NCBI GenBank assembly: GCA_963704825.1
Contig: CAVPHV010000017.1
Span: 62,001 to 126,000, forward strand
From: CAVPHV01 sp963704825
GTDB lineage: Bacteria; Actinomycetota; Acidimicrobiia; Spongiisociales; UBA5794
Length of the DNA: 64,000 nt
Direction: 5' to 3'
The notes beneath the pieces were generated by a model, which was not told the DNA's origin, ran no database searches, and saw nothing but the letters and a program-made list of their open reading frames with translations. Shown here in pieces: positions 19,330 through 26,670 of this stretch (its first letter is position 1; each line of letters starts with the position of its first letter). Both the position numbers and the translations under genes were made by a program.

Positions 19330-19899
19330 TCAGGCGCCGGGCGCAATTGCGGGAGACGATGTCGCCCGCCTGGCATGGTCGGCGAAATCGAAGGCCGGGT
19401 CGAGCATCCAGCGAAAGGCAAGCCCATTCAATGTGGCGAGCAGGACCTCGGTGCGCGCTTCTGCCTCCTCGTGATCGAGGTCTGGCCGCTGGCGGAGCAG
19501 GGCATCGGTGAAGCGGGCCGTGCGCGACTCGTGGTGGCGGAAAACCCGTTTGCCCAGTTTGCCGTCCTTGATCGCCCCGCTGACGGCGATCTGGAGGTAG
19601 ATCTTGGCGACAGTCGATTGGTCGGTGATGAAGCGGATGTAGGCCTCGACCAAATCCGCCACCGTATCGGTGTTGCGCCCCTCAGGGTCGGGGTCGACGG
19701 CGGCAATGGCTTCGCCCACGACGCGCAGCACGACCTCTTCCTTCGAGTCGAACAGGTTGTAGAAGCTGCCGGCGCGCACCCCGGCGCGGTCGCAAATGGC
19801 CTTGAGGGTGGTGGCTTCCAGCCCTACTTCGCCGAGCAGCTCCCGGGTACTTTCGGTGATGCGTGCTTCGGTGCGCAGACCGGCTTGGTAGCGGGCCAT
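19330..19899 (-). CDS. TetR-family transcriptional regulator
   Basis: A 189-aa regulator. The N-terminal helix-turn-helix is clear: LEATTLKAICDRAGVRAGSF followed by YNLFDSKEEVVLRVV (about residues 27-62). The C-terminal domain is all-helical ligand-binding sequence. It is divergent from an acyl-CoA dehydrogenase gene, and the spacer contains a 28-bp palindrome (19949-19976) that is a good candidate for its own operator. A fatty-acyl-CoA-type effector would be usual for such pairs, which is inference. Confidence 0.9.
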   Translation of the reverse strand: MARYQAGLRTEARITESTRELLGEVGLEATTLKAICDRAGVRAGSFYNLFDSKEEVVLRVVGEAIAAVDPDPEGRNTDTVADLVEAYIRFITDQSTVAKIYLQIAVSGAIKDGKLGKRVFRHHESRTARFTDALLRQRPDLDHEEAEARTEVLLATLNGLAFRWMLDPAFDFADHARRATSSPAIAPGA

Positions 19900-19948
19900 G
19901 AATCTCCCTTCGTGGTCACGATCTTAGTCAGGAGACCGACGAATATTT

Positions 19949-19976
19949 AGCATATACTCAAAATAGAGTGTATGCT
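19949..19976. promoter_or_regulatory. palindromic operator, probable TetR binding site
   Basis: AGCATATACTC and GAGTGTATGCT form 11-bp arms (one mismatch) around the 6-nt spacer AAAATA, in the only AT-rich patch of the 126-base gap between the TetR gene and the acyl-CoA dehydrogenase gene. The site is 49 bases from the TetR start and 49 bases from the dehydrogenase start, so binding could control both. Confidence 0.75.
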
Positions 19977-20025
19977 CAAAATCTGAAAACGACACGTTCT
20001 GCTGCACCTGAGCGAGAGGGTTGAG

Positions 20026-21834
20026 ATGAGCCACTACAAGACGAACCTTCGAGACATCGAGTTCAATCTCTTCGAGGCGTACCGGATGCAGGACTACCTC
20101 GGCACCGGACCGTACGCCGACATGGATGCCGACACCGCCCGCCACATCCTCGCCGAAGTCGAGCGGTTCTCCACCGATGTGTTCGCGGAGAGCTTCGAAG
20201 AGGGCGATCGCACCAAGATCGAACTGGTCGACGGTGAGGTGACCCTCCCGCCGGGCATCGTGCAGTCCATCAAGGCCTACTACGAGCAAGGCTGGGACAC
20301 GCTCGGCCGTCCACCGGCACTTGGTGGCGTTGGCGCCCCGCCGTCGTTGCGCTGGGCCGCCCAGGAACTCATGGTCGGCGCCAACCCAGGCGCGTTCTTC
20401 TTCGTCGTCGGCACGCTGATGGGCAACGTGCTCTACGAAGCGGGCACCGAGGAGCAGATCGAGCGCTTCGTCAAGCCGATGCTTAACAATGCTTGGGGCT
20501 CGACGATGGTGCTCACCGAGGCAGATGCCGGCTCGGACGTCGGTGCCGGCACTACCAAGGCGATTCCCGTCGATGAGGAGAAGGGCATCTATCACATCGA
20601 GGGCGTCAAGCGCTTCATCACTTCAGGCGAGGGCGACTACACCGACAACATCATCCACCTCGTTTTGGCTCGCCCCGAAGGCGCCGGCCCCGGGACGAAG
20701 GGTCTGTCGATGTTCGTCGTACCCAAGTTCATGGTGAACGAAGACGGCACGATGGGTGAACGCAACGGAGTCGCCACGACCCGCATCGAAGACAAGATGG
20801 GGATCAAGGCCTCGACGACCTGCGAGCTGACCTTCGGCGCCGACGCTCCGTGTGTTGGCTACCTCGTCGGGATGACTCACGATGGCATCCGCCAGATGTT
20901 CAAGGTCATCGAGCATGCCCGGATGCTGATCGGGACCAAGTCCATTGCCACGCTCTCCACCGGCTATCTCAACGCCCTCGAGTTCGCCAAGGAGCGAGTC
21001 CAGGGCGCCGACCTCACCCAGGCGACCGACAAGACCGCGCCGCGGGTCGAGGTCATCCGTCACCCGGACGTGCGTCGCATGCTGATGCTGCAGAAGGCAC
21101 ACGTCGAGGGGATGCGGGCGCTGCTCTACTACACGAGCTGGGTCCAGGACCAGAAGAAGCTCCACCCAGACGACACGTACCTGGCGAAGCTGGATGATCT
21201 GCTCCTCCCGCTGGTGAAGGGCTATTCGTCCGAGACCGCGTACACCCTGCTCGGCCAGTCGCTGCAGGTCTTCGGCGGCTCCGGGTTCACCAAGGACTAC
21301 CCGCTCGAGCAGTACATCCGGGACGTCAAGATCGACACCCTCTACGAGGGCACGACCGGTATCCAGGCGCTCGATCTGTTCTTCCGCAAGATCGTCCGTG
21401 ACCAGGGTGCGACCCTGATGCAGCTCGGGCAGGAGATCCTGCAATTGGTCAAAGGTGGAGCCGAGGAACTGGCCGTTGAGCGGGACCTGCTCGGCGCTGC
21501 GCTCGAGGATGTCCAGAACCATGTTGGGGTGCTTGTCGGCCACTCGATGGCCTCGATGCAGAACCCGCCCGAGATCTACAAGACCGGCCTGCACACCAAT
21601 GCGTTGCTCGAAAGCCTTTCCGAGGTCGTCATCTCATGGCTGATGCTGCGCCAGGCCGAGATCGCCATGGCGGCGCTGCCGGAGGCCGGCGACAAGGACC
21701 GGGCCTTCTACGAGGGCAAGATCGCTTCGGCCAAGTACTTCGCCCGGCTCAACCTGCCCAAGGCCCGGCTCCGCCGCGAAGCCGCCCAGGTTGAGGATGC
21801 GGCTCTAATGGAGATGGCAGACGAAGCGTTCTAA
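20026..21834 (+). CDS. acyl-CoA dehydrogenase (long, about 600-aa type)
   Basis: A 602-aa FAD enzyme that makes the 2,3-double bond in acyl-CoAs. Key segments are the flavin/substrate site MVLTEADAGSDVGAG, RFITSGEGD, and the catalytic base in DTLYEGTTGIQALD (Glu441). The extra C-terminal domain after about residue 470 is typical of the 600-residue class found in long-chain beta-oxidation, compared with about 380 aa in short-chain enzymes. The start ATG 20026 follows GAGAGGG. It is probably repressed by the divergent TetR protein. A hairpin at 21853-21883 ends the transcript. Confidence 0.94.
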   Translation: MSHYKTNLRDIEFNLFEAYRMQDYLGTGPYADMDADTARHILAEVERFSTDVFAESFEEGDRTKIELVDGEVTLPPGIVQSIKAYYEQGWDTLGRPPALGGVGAPPSLRWAAQELMVGANPGAFFFVVGTLMGNVLYEAGTEEQIERFVKPMLNNAWGSTMVLTEADAGSDVGAGTTKAIPVDEEKGIYHIEGVKRFITSGEGDYTDNIIHLVLARPEGAGPGTKGLSMFVVPKFMVNEDGTMGERNGVATTRIEDKMGIKASTTCELTFGADAPCVGYLVGMTHDGIRQMFKVIEHARMLIGTKSIATLSTGYLNALEFAKERVQGADLTQATDKTAPRVEVIRHPDVRRMLMLQKAHVEGMRALLYYTSWVQDQKKLHPDDTYLAKLDDLLLPLVKGYSSETAYTLLGQSLQVFGGSGFTKDYPLEQYIRDVKIDTLYEGTTGIQALDLFFRKIVRDQGATLMQLGQEILQLVKGGAEELAVERDLLGAALEDVQNHVGVLVGHSMASMQNPPEIYKTGLHTNALLESLSEVVISWLMLRQAEIAMAALPEAGDKDRAFYEGKIASAKYFARLNLPKARLRREAAQVEDAALMEMADEAF

Positions 21835-21852
21835 GGATCCAAACGAGTAGCT

Positions 21853-21883
21853 GAAGGGGCGTCGACTGAGCCGGCGCCCCTTC
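21853..21883 (+). terminator. hairpin after acyl-CoA dehydrogenase gene
   Basis: A 9-bp perfect stem GAAGGGGCG / CGCCCCTTC with a 13-nt loop begins 18 bases after the stop and is followed by TTGCTGCATTT. It may also end the convergent vapBC transcript at 21904. Confidence 0.7.
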
Positions 21884-21903
21884 TTGCTGCATTTGCGGCC
21901 GGC

Positions 21904-22305
21904 TCAGTTCGGTGAGTCCACCATCCACCCGAGAGCTTCCGCGGCGTGAGCCAATCGGTCGTCGTAGCAGACGAGGCTGGTCAGTGAGTCGCCCAGCAGT
22001 GCAGCGGTGGCAAGATGGATCGCGTCGAGGGTTCGCAGCTCGTTGGGCTCGAGCGTTCCCGCCGTGGCGAGGACCCGATTGTTGACCCGGATCAGATCGA
22101 TCGACCGTAGGACTTCATGTGCCCGCTTCACCGCAACCGGTCCGAGGGGAAGGACGGCGCGGGTTACCTCGGCGCGGGCGAGGGCGCTTGACACGATGGG
22201 GCGACGACGCCGTAGATAGGCGCGAAGCGCTTGCGATTCGGGCTCCTGCACAACGAGTTTCACGATTGCCGACGAGTCGAGGTAGCGGACGCGGTCAGCG
22301 TTCAT
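21904..22305 (-). CDS. VapC-type PIN-domain toxin
   Basis: A 133-aa PIN-domain ribonuclease. All acidic metal-binding positions are present: Asp10 (YLDSSAIVKL), Glu46 (ARAEVTRA), Asp94 (LRTLDAIHLATA) and Asp115/116 (CYDDRLAHAA). The start at ATG 22303-22305 gives the usual length and overlaps the antitoxin gene by 11 bases. VapC toxins cut tRNA or rRNA when freed from the antitoxin. With its partner it makes a complete type II toxin-antitoxin module. Confidence 0.92.
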   Translation of the reverse strand: MNADRVRYLDSSAIVKLVVQEPESQALRAYLRRRRPIVSSALARAEVTRAVLPLGPVAVKRAHEVLRSIDLIRVNNRVLATAGTLEPNELRTLDAIHLATAALLGDSLTSLVCYDDRLAHAAEALGWMVDSPN

Positions 22306-22570
22306 CTGCACGCAGCCGTTCGAGTGTCGAGGAGGGTGGTTCCTGGCCGGGTGCGAGCTCGATCGGCTCGCCGAGGTCGCCGATCTTCCCCGTTGCCTCA
22401 TCGATCTCGCCCGCCGCACGCAGTTGTTCAAGTGGCGACACATCCGGGATGGGGATGAGCAGCGCCACCGGACGTCCCCGGTCGGTGACCTCAATGGTCT
22501 CGCCTGTCTCGACCCTGCGCAGGTACTCGCTGGCCCTTTGCCTCAACTCGCGGATTCCGATGGAAGACAT
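22295..22570 (-). CDS. Phd/YefM-type antitoxin of the VapBC pair
   Basis: A 91-aa antitoxin. The N-terminal DNA-binding part, MSSIGIRELRQRASEYLRRV then ETGETIEVTDRGRPVALLIP, is the classic Phd/YefM fold. The acidic, flexible C-terminal half (residues about 45-91) would wrap and inhibit the toxin. The gene comes first, as is usual, and overlaps the toxin gene. A perfect palindrome one base upstream of its start codon is the likely autoregulatory operator. Confidence 0.9.
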   Translation of the reverse strand: MSSIGIRELRQRASEYLRRVETGETIEVTDRGRPVALLIPIPDVSPLEQLRAAGEIDEATGKIGDLGEPIELAPGQEPPSSTLERLRADER

Positions 22571-22571
22571 G

Positions 22572-22587
22572 GTGCTATTTGTAGCAC
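22572..22587. promoter_or_regulatory. vapBC operator palindrome
   Basis: GTGCTA-TTTG-TAGCAC, a perfect 6-bp inverted repeat, begins one base upstream of the antitoxin ATG. Its position and symmetry are typical of the site bound by a VapB/Phd antitoxin. The minus-strand sequence CTACAAAT within it could be a -10-like element with a very short leader. Confidence 0.7.
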
Positions 22588-22644
22588 AAGCGAAGGGTTG
22601 GGGGAAGGGGCTCGAAACGCAGTGCGATCTCTAGCATCGCCACC

Positions 22645-23529
22645 GTGAGTGCTCAGCCGATCCGCTACCCATCCGAGGATGACGACAGCGCACGATGGCT
22701 CGGGTTTCCATTTCGCCGGGGCGACATCGTGATCAGCGCTCGCTCAAAGAGCGGGACGACCTGGATGCAGATGATCTGTGCTCTGCTCGTCTTTCAGACG
22801 ACCGATCTGCCGCGACCTCTTTCGGTGCTGTCGCCTTGGTTGGACTGGAAGGGGACACCTCTCGAGCAAGTGGTCGCCGACCTGGAGGCCCAGCCGCACC
22901 GCCGGTTCATCAAGACCCACACGCCGCTCGACGGACTGCCGCTCGATGAGCGTGCCACCTACATCGTGATTGCCCGCCACCCGCTCGACATGGCGGTGTC
23001 GCTCTATCACCAGAGCAACAACCTCGACCGGCGTCGGATCGGTGAACTCACCGGTGCAGACGTGCCCGCCAAGCTGGAGCAACCGCCTCTGATTGGTGAC
23101 TGGTTGCGGGAGTGGATCGATTGGGATGGCCCGCATACCGAGCGGCTCGACTCCCTCCCGGGCGTGATGTGGCACCTGTCGGATGCCTGGGCGCGTCGCG
23201 GCGCTGACAACATCGTGCTGGTCCACTACGACGATCTGATCAATGATCTCCCGGGGCAGATGTGGTGGCTCGCCACCATTCTGGGTATTGACGTTGGCGC
23301 GGAGAAGCTCACCGAGTTGGCCGCCGCCGCAGGCTTCGAGGCCATGGCTGCCAAGAGCGGGCGGCTGGCTCCCGATACCGGGGGTGTTCTCAAGAGCCGG
23401 GCCGCCTTCTTCCGGCGCGGCTCGTCGGGAGCAGGAGCCGAACTGCTGACCGACGCCGAACTGGCGCATTATCACGAGCGGACCCGTCAGCTTGCACCCG
23501 ATGATCTGATCGACTGGCTCCATCGCTAG
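22645..23529 (+). CDS. sulfotransferase family protein
   Basis: A 294-aa PAPS-dependent sulfotransferase. The 5'-phosphosulfate loop SKSGTTWMQ is at residues 34-42 and the 3'-phosphate motif in YIVIARHPLDMAVSLYHQS around 110-128. The conserved His of the catalytic base position is in FIKTHTPLDGL. This resembles the cytosolic, eukaryote-like Sulfotransfer_1 class that acts on small hydroxylated molecules. It starts at GTG 22645, divergent from vapBC with 74 bases between. The acceptor is unknown. Its place in an accessory patch suggests it may be a gained gene. Confidence 0.88.
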   Translation: MSAQPIRYPSEDDDSARWLGFPFRRGDIVISARSKSGTTWMQMICALLVFQTTDLPRPLSVLSPWLDWKGTPLEQVVADLEAQPHRRFIKTHTPLDGLPLDERATYIVIARHPLDMAVSLYHQSNNLDRRRIGELTGADVPAKLEQPPLIGDWLREWIDWDGPHTERLDSLPGVMWHLSDAWARRGADNIVLVHYDDLINDLPGQMWWLATILGIDVGAEKLTELAAAAGFEAMAAKSGRLAPDTGGVLKSRAAFFRRGSSGAGAELLTDAELAHYHERTRQLAPDDLIDWLHR

Positions 23530-23549
23530 CGGTCAAGGGCGCGGTGCGT

Positions 23550-24239
23550 TCACTCGGCGATGGAGTAGACCAGGGCGTTGCCCCGCTTGTCGGCAATGTC
23601 GATGACGCCGGCGTGCCGGAGGCAGTAGGCGGTTTGCTGGGCGAGTCGACGGGTCGATCGCATCGCTGCCGCCAAATCGGCGGTCGTGAACTCCTGCGGC
23701 AGATCGCCCGGCAGGAGGTCGACCAGGTCATTAGGCGAATCGATCGAGGTCACCTCGATAACCTCGAGGAGTCGACGTTCCTCGACCACCCAACCCTTGC
23801 GGCGCCAGCCATGGGTCCCGTCGTGGCGCCACTCTTCCTCGGCACGGATCAGCACGACCTCGATCGACAGGTTCGGGTGGGCAACGAGATGAGGGAAGCT
23901 GACCAACTCGGCGAAGAGGTCATGCGGCGATCCCCGGCGCGGCGACTTGCGGCGGGTCGCGGCGCTGGTCTCGGTCGCAGGCTTGACGATCCATTTCTCA
24001 ACGGCGATCGGGTGGACCAGGCGCACCTTGTGGCTTTCCAGCAGGGTGGTCAGCTTGCGCTTGATCGACGAGAAGCTGCGGGTCTGGATCTCGATCAGTA
24101 GGTCACTGCGCACGATGTCGATGACAAAGCCGTCGACCGGTACCTCGATCCCGTCACCCTCTCCGGCGTACCAGGCCTTGAGGGCGGCATGCAGCGGTCG
24201 TTCCCGCAAGGTGCCGACGTGGGGCGAGGCATCAGGCAT
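23550..24239 (-). CDS. unrecognised protein: possible PD-(D/E)XK fold plus winged helix
   Basis: A 229-aa protein; I do not recognise a named family. Residues about 36-75 read GFVIDIVRSDLLIEIQT then SIKRKLTTLLESHKVRL, with a D...(E)xQ pattern like a degenerate PD-(D/E)XK nuclease core. A basic patch (KSPRRGSPHD) and a W-rich middle (EEEWRHDGTHGWRRKGWVVE) follow. The last 50 residues (FTTADLAAAMRSTRRLAQQT) look like a winged helix. No membrane segment or signal. It sits in the accessory patch between a sulfotransferase and an IS21 remnant. A 10-bp inverted repeat touches its start. Nuclease activity is only a suggestion. Confidence 0.6.
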   Translation of the reverse strand: MPDASPHVGTLRERPLHAALKAWYAGEGDGIEVPVDGFVIDIVRSDLLIEIQTRSFSSIKRKLTTLLESHKVRLVHPIAVEKWIVKPATETSAATRRKSPRRGSPHDLFAELVSFPHLVAHPNLSIEVVLIRAEEEWRHDGTHGWRRKGWVVEERRLLEVIEVTSIDSPNDLVDLLPGDLPQEFTTADLAAAMRSTRRLAQQTAYCLRHAGVIDIADKRGNALVYSIAE

Positions 24240-24284
24240 GAGCGCAATCTACGGGCCACCTGTCGAAAGCGCGGGATTGCGCTC
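24240..24284. repeat. inverted repeat at the start of the 229-aa gene
   Basis: GAGCGCAATC (24240-24249) and GATTGCGCTC (24275-24284) are perfect 10-bp arms around 25 bases, directly upstream of the minus-strand ATG at 24237-24239. The site could be an operator or an mRNA hairpin in the leader. Nothing else was seen in the gap from 24240 to 24409. Confidence 0.5.
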
Positions 24285-24409
24285 TTTGCTCGGGGTGGAG
24301 AGCGTTGCATGCTTCGGGGATCCGATGTTCGGCCACATCGGAAACCGGAGCAGAGGTGGAGGTTGGGCGCTCAGCCTTGGATGTGCTGTTGGGCTGGGGT
24401 TTCGTCGGG

Positions 24410-24814
24410 TCAGGCCTGCCCAACCCTGGGCCATGTGTACGCACGCCAGATGATGAGCACACTGAACAGAACGTAGAAGACTCCGAGGTAGTACTCCCAC
24501 CCCTGTGTGGCATCAATGAAGAACACGATGTTGAACAAGAGGTATACGGGAGCCACGATCAGGTTGGTCACCCGGACGTGGGATGGGTGCCCCACGAGGG
24601 TGAAGGCGACTACCAATGTCAGCACGATGGCGGTCGTGGGCGCAATGAAGAGGACTGATGAGTCGGTGACCGGCTCGCCCATCTCCTGCAGTAGGGCGAA
24701 CATATCCCCGAAGATCCACAGTATGAAGTGGCACATCCAGAACACCGCTAGCAGTGTCCGTATGTTCACCTTCGGGTTCACCAGACCCGGGTCGACCTGT
24801 CCTTCGTCACCCAC
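24410..24814 (-). CDS. four-helix membrane protein (DUF6326-like)
   Basis: A 134-aa integral membrane protein with about four helices (TLLAVFWMCHFILWIFGDMF, then IAPTTAIVLTLVVAFTLV, then VTNLIVAPVYLLFNIVFFID, then YYLGVFYVLFSVLIIWRAYT). The pattern VNPKVNIRTLL...FGDMFALL resembles the DUF6326 family, of unknown function. The start is GTG 24812-24814, because AAGGAAGG at 24821-24828 lies six bases upstream. The open frame continues to ATG 24901 or 24943, but the added residues run into the IS21 remnant on the other strand and have no ribosome site. Confidence 0.7.
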   Translation of the reverse strand: MGDEGQVDPGLVNPKVNIRTLLAVFWMCHFILWIFGDMFALLQEMGEPVTDSSVLFIAPTTAIVLTLVVAFTLVGHPSHVRVTNLIVAPVYLLFNIVFFIDATQGWEYYLGVFYVLFSVLIIWRAYTWPRVGQA

Positions 24815-24899
24815 GATCAACCTTCCTTCGATTGCACGCAATGGTCGCTTGGCTTGAGCAGCCGGATAAGGGCCGAAGGTCTCAATCCTGCTCACAGCC

Positions 24900-25007
24900 A
24901 TGATCGACCGGCTCGTCCACCACGCAGAAGTGGTCTCCCTCAAAGGAGACTCCTACCGACTCAAAGACCGCGACCTGAGGAGCATGCCCACCGACAACAC
25001 AGAGTGA
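24900..25007 (+). pseudogene. istB C-terminal fragment (IS21-family ATP-binding protein)
   Basis: The frame reads MIDRLVHHAEVVSLKGDSYR and then LKDRDLRSMPTDNTE before TGA 25005-25007. This is the familiar C-terminal end of the IS21 helper ATPase IstB (AMIDRLVHHAEV...LKGDSYRLKDRDL). Only about 35 codons remain; the Walker motifs and the istA transposase are gone. It is followed by IS21-type end repeats, which supports the call. Confidence 0.85.
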
Positions 25008-25076
25008 CCAAGAACCGACCCAGGGGGGTCAATATTCAACCGGTGCCAGGGGGTCAATTTTCAGCCGGTGTTGACA
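24900..25076 (+). mobile_element. right-end remnant of an IS21-family insertion sequence
   Basis: After the istB fragment come two tandem copies of the terminal motif: GGGGGTCAATATTCAACCGG near 25024 and GGGGGTCAATTTTCAGCCGG near 25049, the second continuing GTGTTGACA to 25076. Multiple end repeats and a terminal CA are characteristic of IS21. The left end and most of the element are missing; the break lies beside the promoter side of the membrane-protein gene. No intact copy is in this window. Confidence 0.75.
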
Positions 25077-25265
25077 TCCTGAAGTGGAGGTGCTGATGAC
25101 GGCTCGCATGTCCGCCCCACCAGCTATGGTCTCCGGCCTTCCGGGGCCCAGGGAGGGTCGTAGGGTGCGGACGTCGCCGAGCGCTCGGAGGGCTTCTTAG
25201 CCAGTGATTAACCCCCCCAAACCTCCCCTTGCGCGAAAATGGAAGTCTCCTGAGGAGGTGCGGAC
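25077..25265. other. gap between IS21 remnant and small gene
   Basis: 189 bases. GC-rich with short inverted sequences (GGCCTTCCGGGGCC near 25135) and a CCCCCCC run at 25211-25217. No gene is supported. The last bases hold the AGGAGGTG ribosome site of the 64-aa gene at 25266. Confidence 0.4.
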
Positions 25266-25460
25266 ATGCACGAAGCGAAGCTTGCCAACATGACGCAGCA
25301 GCAATTGGTCGAAACCCTCTCAGCTCTCATGCTCGACTACGAGCAGGACTCGTGGTCGGTCGACGACGCTGCACTCATGGCCGAGATCCGAGACGAACTA
25401 GAGAACCGGGGCTGCTCGACTCAGCTCCTGAATGAGCTCCGTCTCGTACGATCCCACTGA
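25266..25460 (+). CDS. small acidic protein (64 aa), unknown
   Basis: Starts at ATG 25266 with a strong ribosome site (TGAGGAGGTG, 25251-25260). The sequence is helical and soluble (HEAKLANMTQQQLVETLSAL and DAALMAEIRDELENRGC), with no signal or membrane segment. The good ribosome site and protein-like composition argue for a real gene. I cannot name a family. It stands alone beside the IS21 remnant. Confidence 0.6.
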   Translation: MHEAKLANMTQQQLVETLSALMLDYEQDSWSVDDAALMAEIRDELENRGCSTQLLNELRLVRSH

Positions 25461-25835
25461 GGATTTCGACTTCGGGGAACGGGCCGGCACCGCCGGCGTC
25501 ACGAGTCGGGTCGGGTCGGGTATATGTCGCTCGCCTGCTCAACCCCAACCAGACCGCACGCCTATGCGCCTGATATGGGTGGTCTGGTGATCAGGGCTGG
25601 CTCGCCGCGATGCCGATCAGTCGTGAATGGTTCGGTCCATGGTCATCGGTCCACCATGCTCTGCGATCGATACAAAGACCGGGATGCCGTCGAGTAGGTA
25701 TTCGCCGTGGGAACGCTCGGTTCGCATCTCGAACCCGAGCGTTCGGAATTCTGTCCCGCCCGCATCCAGTCCTATCAGCGGTTCTGATCGCAGCTACCCC
25801 TACGGGTACAGCCAGCGAGCGCGTTGTGCGCGGCT
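25461..25835. other. long gap, little recognisable content
   Basis: 375 bases between two small genes. It contains a triple GGGTC tandem (near 25505-25520), an 8-bp inverted repeat ACCAGACC / GGTCTGGT (25548-25555 and 25581-25588) that may be a terminator for the 64-aa gene, and a possible 36-codon minus-strand frame at 25617-25727. Nothing else is supported. Confidence 0.5.
25617..25727 (-). other. possible tiny ORF or gene remnant (36 codons)
   Basis: Reading from ATG 25725-25727 the minus strand gives MRTERSHGEYLLDGIPVFVS and continues IAEHGGPMTMDRTIHD before TGA. The residue mix is protein-like and the frame stays open upstream for about 20 more codons (LIGLDAGGTEFRTLGFE). No ribosome site is seen and third-position GC is weaker than in neighbours. 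It may be the end of a decayed gene. Confidence 0.25.
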
Positions 25836-26018
25836 CTAACCACCGAGGGCCTCGAAGACCTCGTAGACCATGAATGCGGGCCAGAAGACTGCCTGGATGA
25901 AGGAGAACAGGTACTCCCAAAACGAATCTGCTTGTTGCCAGAAATACGCAAAGGCTCCGAGGATGCCCAGCCCGTAGATCGCTCCACCACCAGCGGCACC
26001 TGCGTTGCTCGAACTCAT
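25836..26018 (-). CDS. small membrane protein (60 aa) of a widespread actinobacterial type
   Basis: MSSSNAGAAGGGAIYGLGIL, then a membrane stretch GAFAYFWQQADSFWEYLFSF, then IQAVFWPAFMVYEVFEALGG. The Gly-rich start, YFWQQAD centre and WPAFMVYE end form a pattern I recall from many short actinobacterial proteins, usually unnamed. Two helices are likely. A GAGGTGG ribosome site precedes ATG 26016-26018. Function unknown. Confidence 0.75.
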   Translation of the reverse strand: MSSSNAGAAGGGAIYGLGILGAFAYFWQQADSFWEYLFSFIQAVFWPAFMVYEVFEALGG

Positions 26019-26173
26019 TGAACGCCACCTCTTTCTATCGCAGTAAGTCTACGCCGAACATATGTCGCTGCCACTGGTCCGCTCCGCCTGTACCTGGTGA
26101 TCCGGACCACATTCGACGCCGACCACACGTTGCGCTGTTCCGGGTGGCGCACCCATCTCGCTACGCTCGGGGC

Positions 26174-26665
26174 ATGAGCACCTACGAACGCATTCTGAAG
26201 CTGCGAGCGATTCGGGACTACGAGGACCGGATGCTGAGCGACGAAGACCTCGACAAGATCCTCGAGGCGGCACGGTGGACGGGAAGCTCGAAGAACCTGC
26301 AGAACTGGTCCTTTGTGGTCGTGAGTGATCCGGCGCAGAAGAACCGTCTTGCTGCTGCCGGGGACTTCACGGTCCCCATGCTCAATGCACCTGTGGCGAT
26401 CGCCATCGTCGAAGAGCCTGGTGGCTACGAGTTCGACTCTGGCCGGGTGGCGCAGAACATCATGCTGGCTGCCGATTCCATCGGTGTTGCCTCGTGCCCG
26501 ATCACGCTGCATCGCGAGGAGTTGGCGGGTCAGGTGCTCGGTTTGCCTCAGGGCGGGCGGTGCCGGTATGCGATCTCGCTGGGCTATCCGGCCCCCGGGG
26601 CCGAGGCTCGCCGTTTCGGAGGCCGCAAGCCGATGGACGACCTGGTCCACTACGACCGGTACTGA
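26174..26665 (+). CDS. nitroreductase-family protein
   Basis: A 163-aa FMN-dependent nitroreductase-like protein. The N-terminal LRAIRDYEDRMLSDEDLDKI and ARWTGSSKNLQNWSF (FMN-binding Arg and Ser/Asn) are typical, as is the C-terminal ISLGYPAPGAEARRFGGRKP. It is shorter than classical NfsB (about 217 aa) and fits the small, putatively F420/FMN subgroup. ATG 26174 is chosen since the upstream open frame is basic and unrelated. It is followed five bases later by a zincin gene in the same transcript. Confidence 0.87.
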   Translation: MSTYERILKLRAIRDYEDRMLSDEDLDKILEAARWTGSSKNLQNWSFVVVSDPAQKNRLAAAGDFTVPMLNAPVAIAIVEEPGGYEFDSGRVAQNIMLAADSIGVASCPITLHREELAGQVLGLPQGGRCRYAISLGYPAPGAEARRFGGRKPMDDLVHYDRY

Positions 26666-26670
26666 TCGGG

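Noticed and set aside
25591..26028. 145-codon minus-strand frame across the small membrane-protein gene
   Set aside because: Arg/Trp-rich shadow frame; the 60-aa frame has a ribosome site and a known small-protein pattern.
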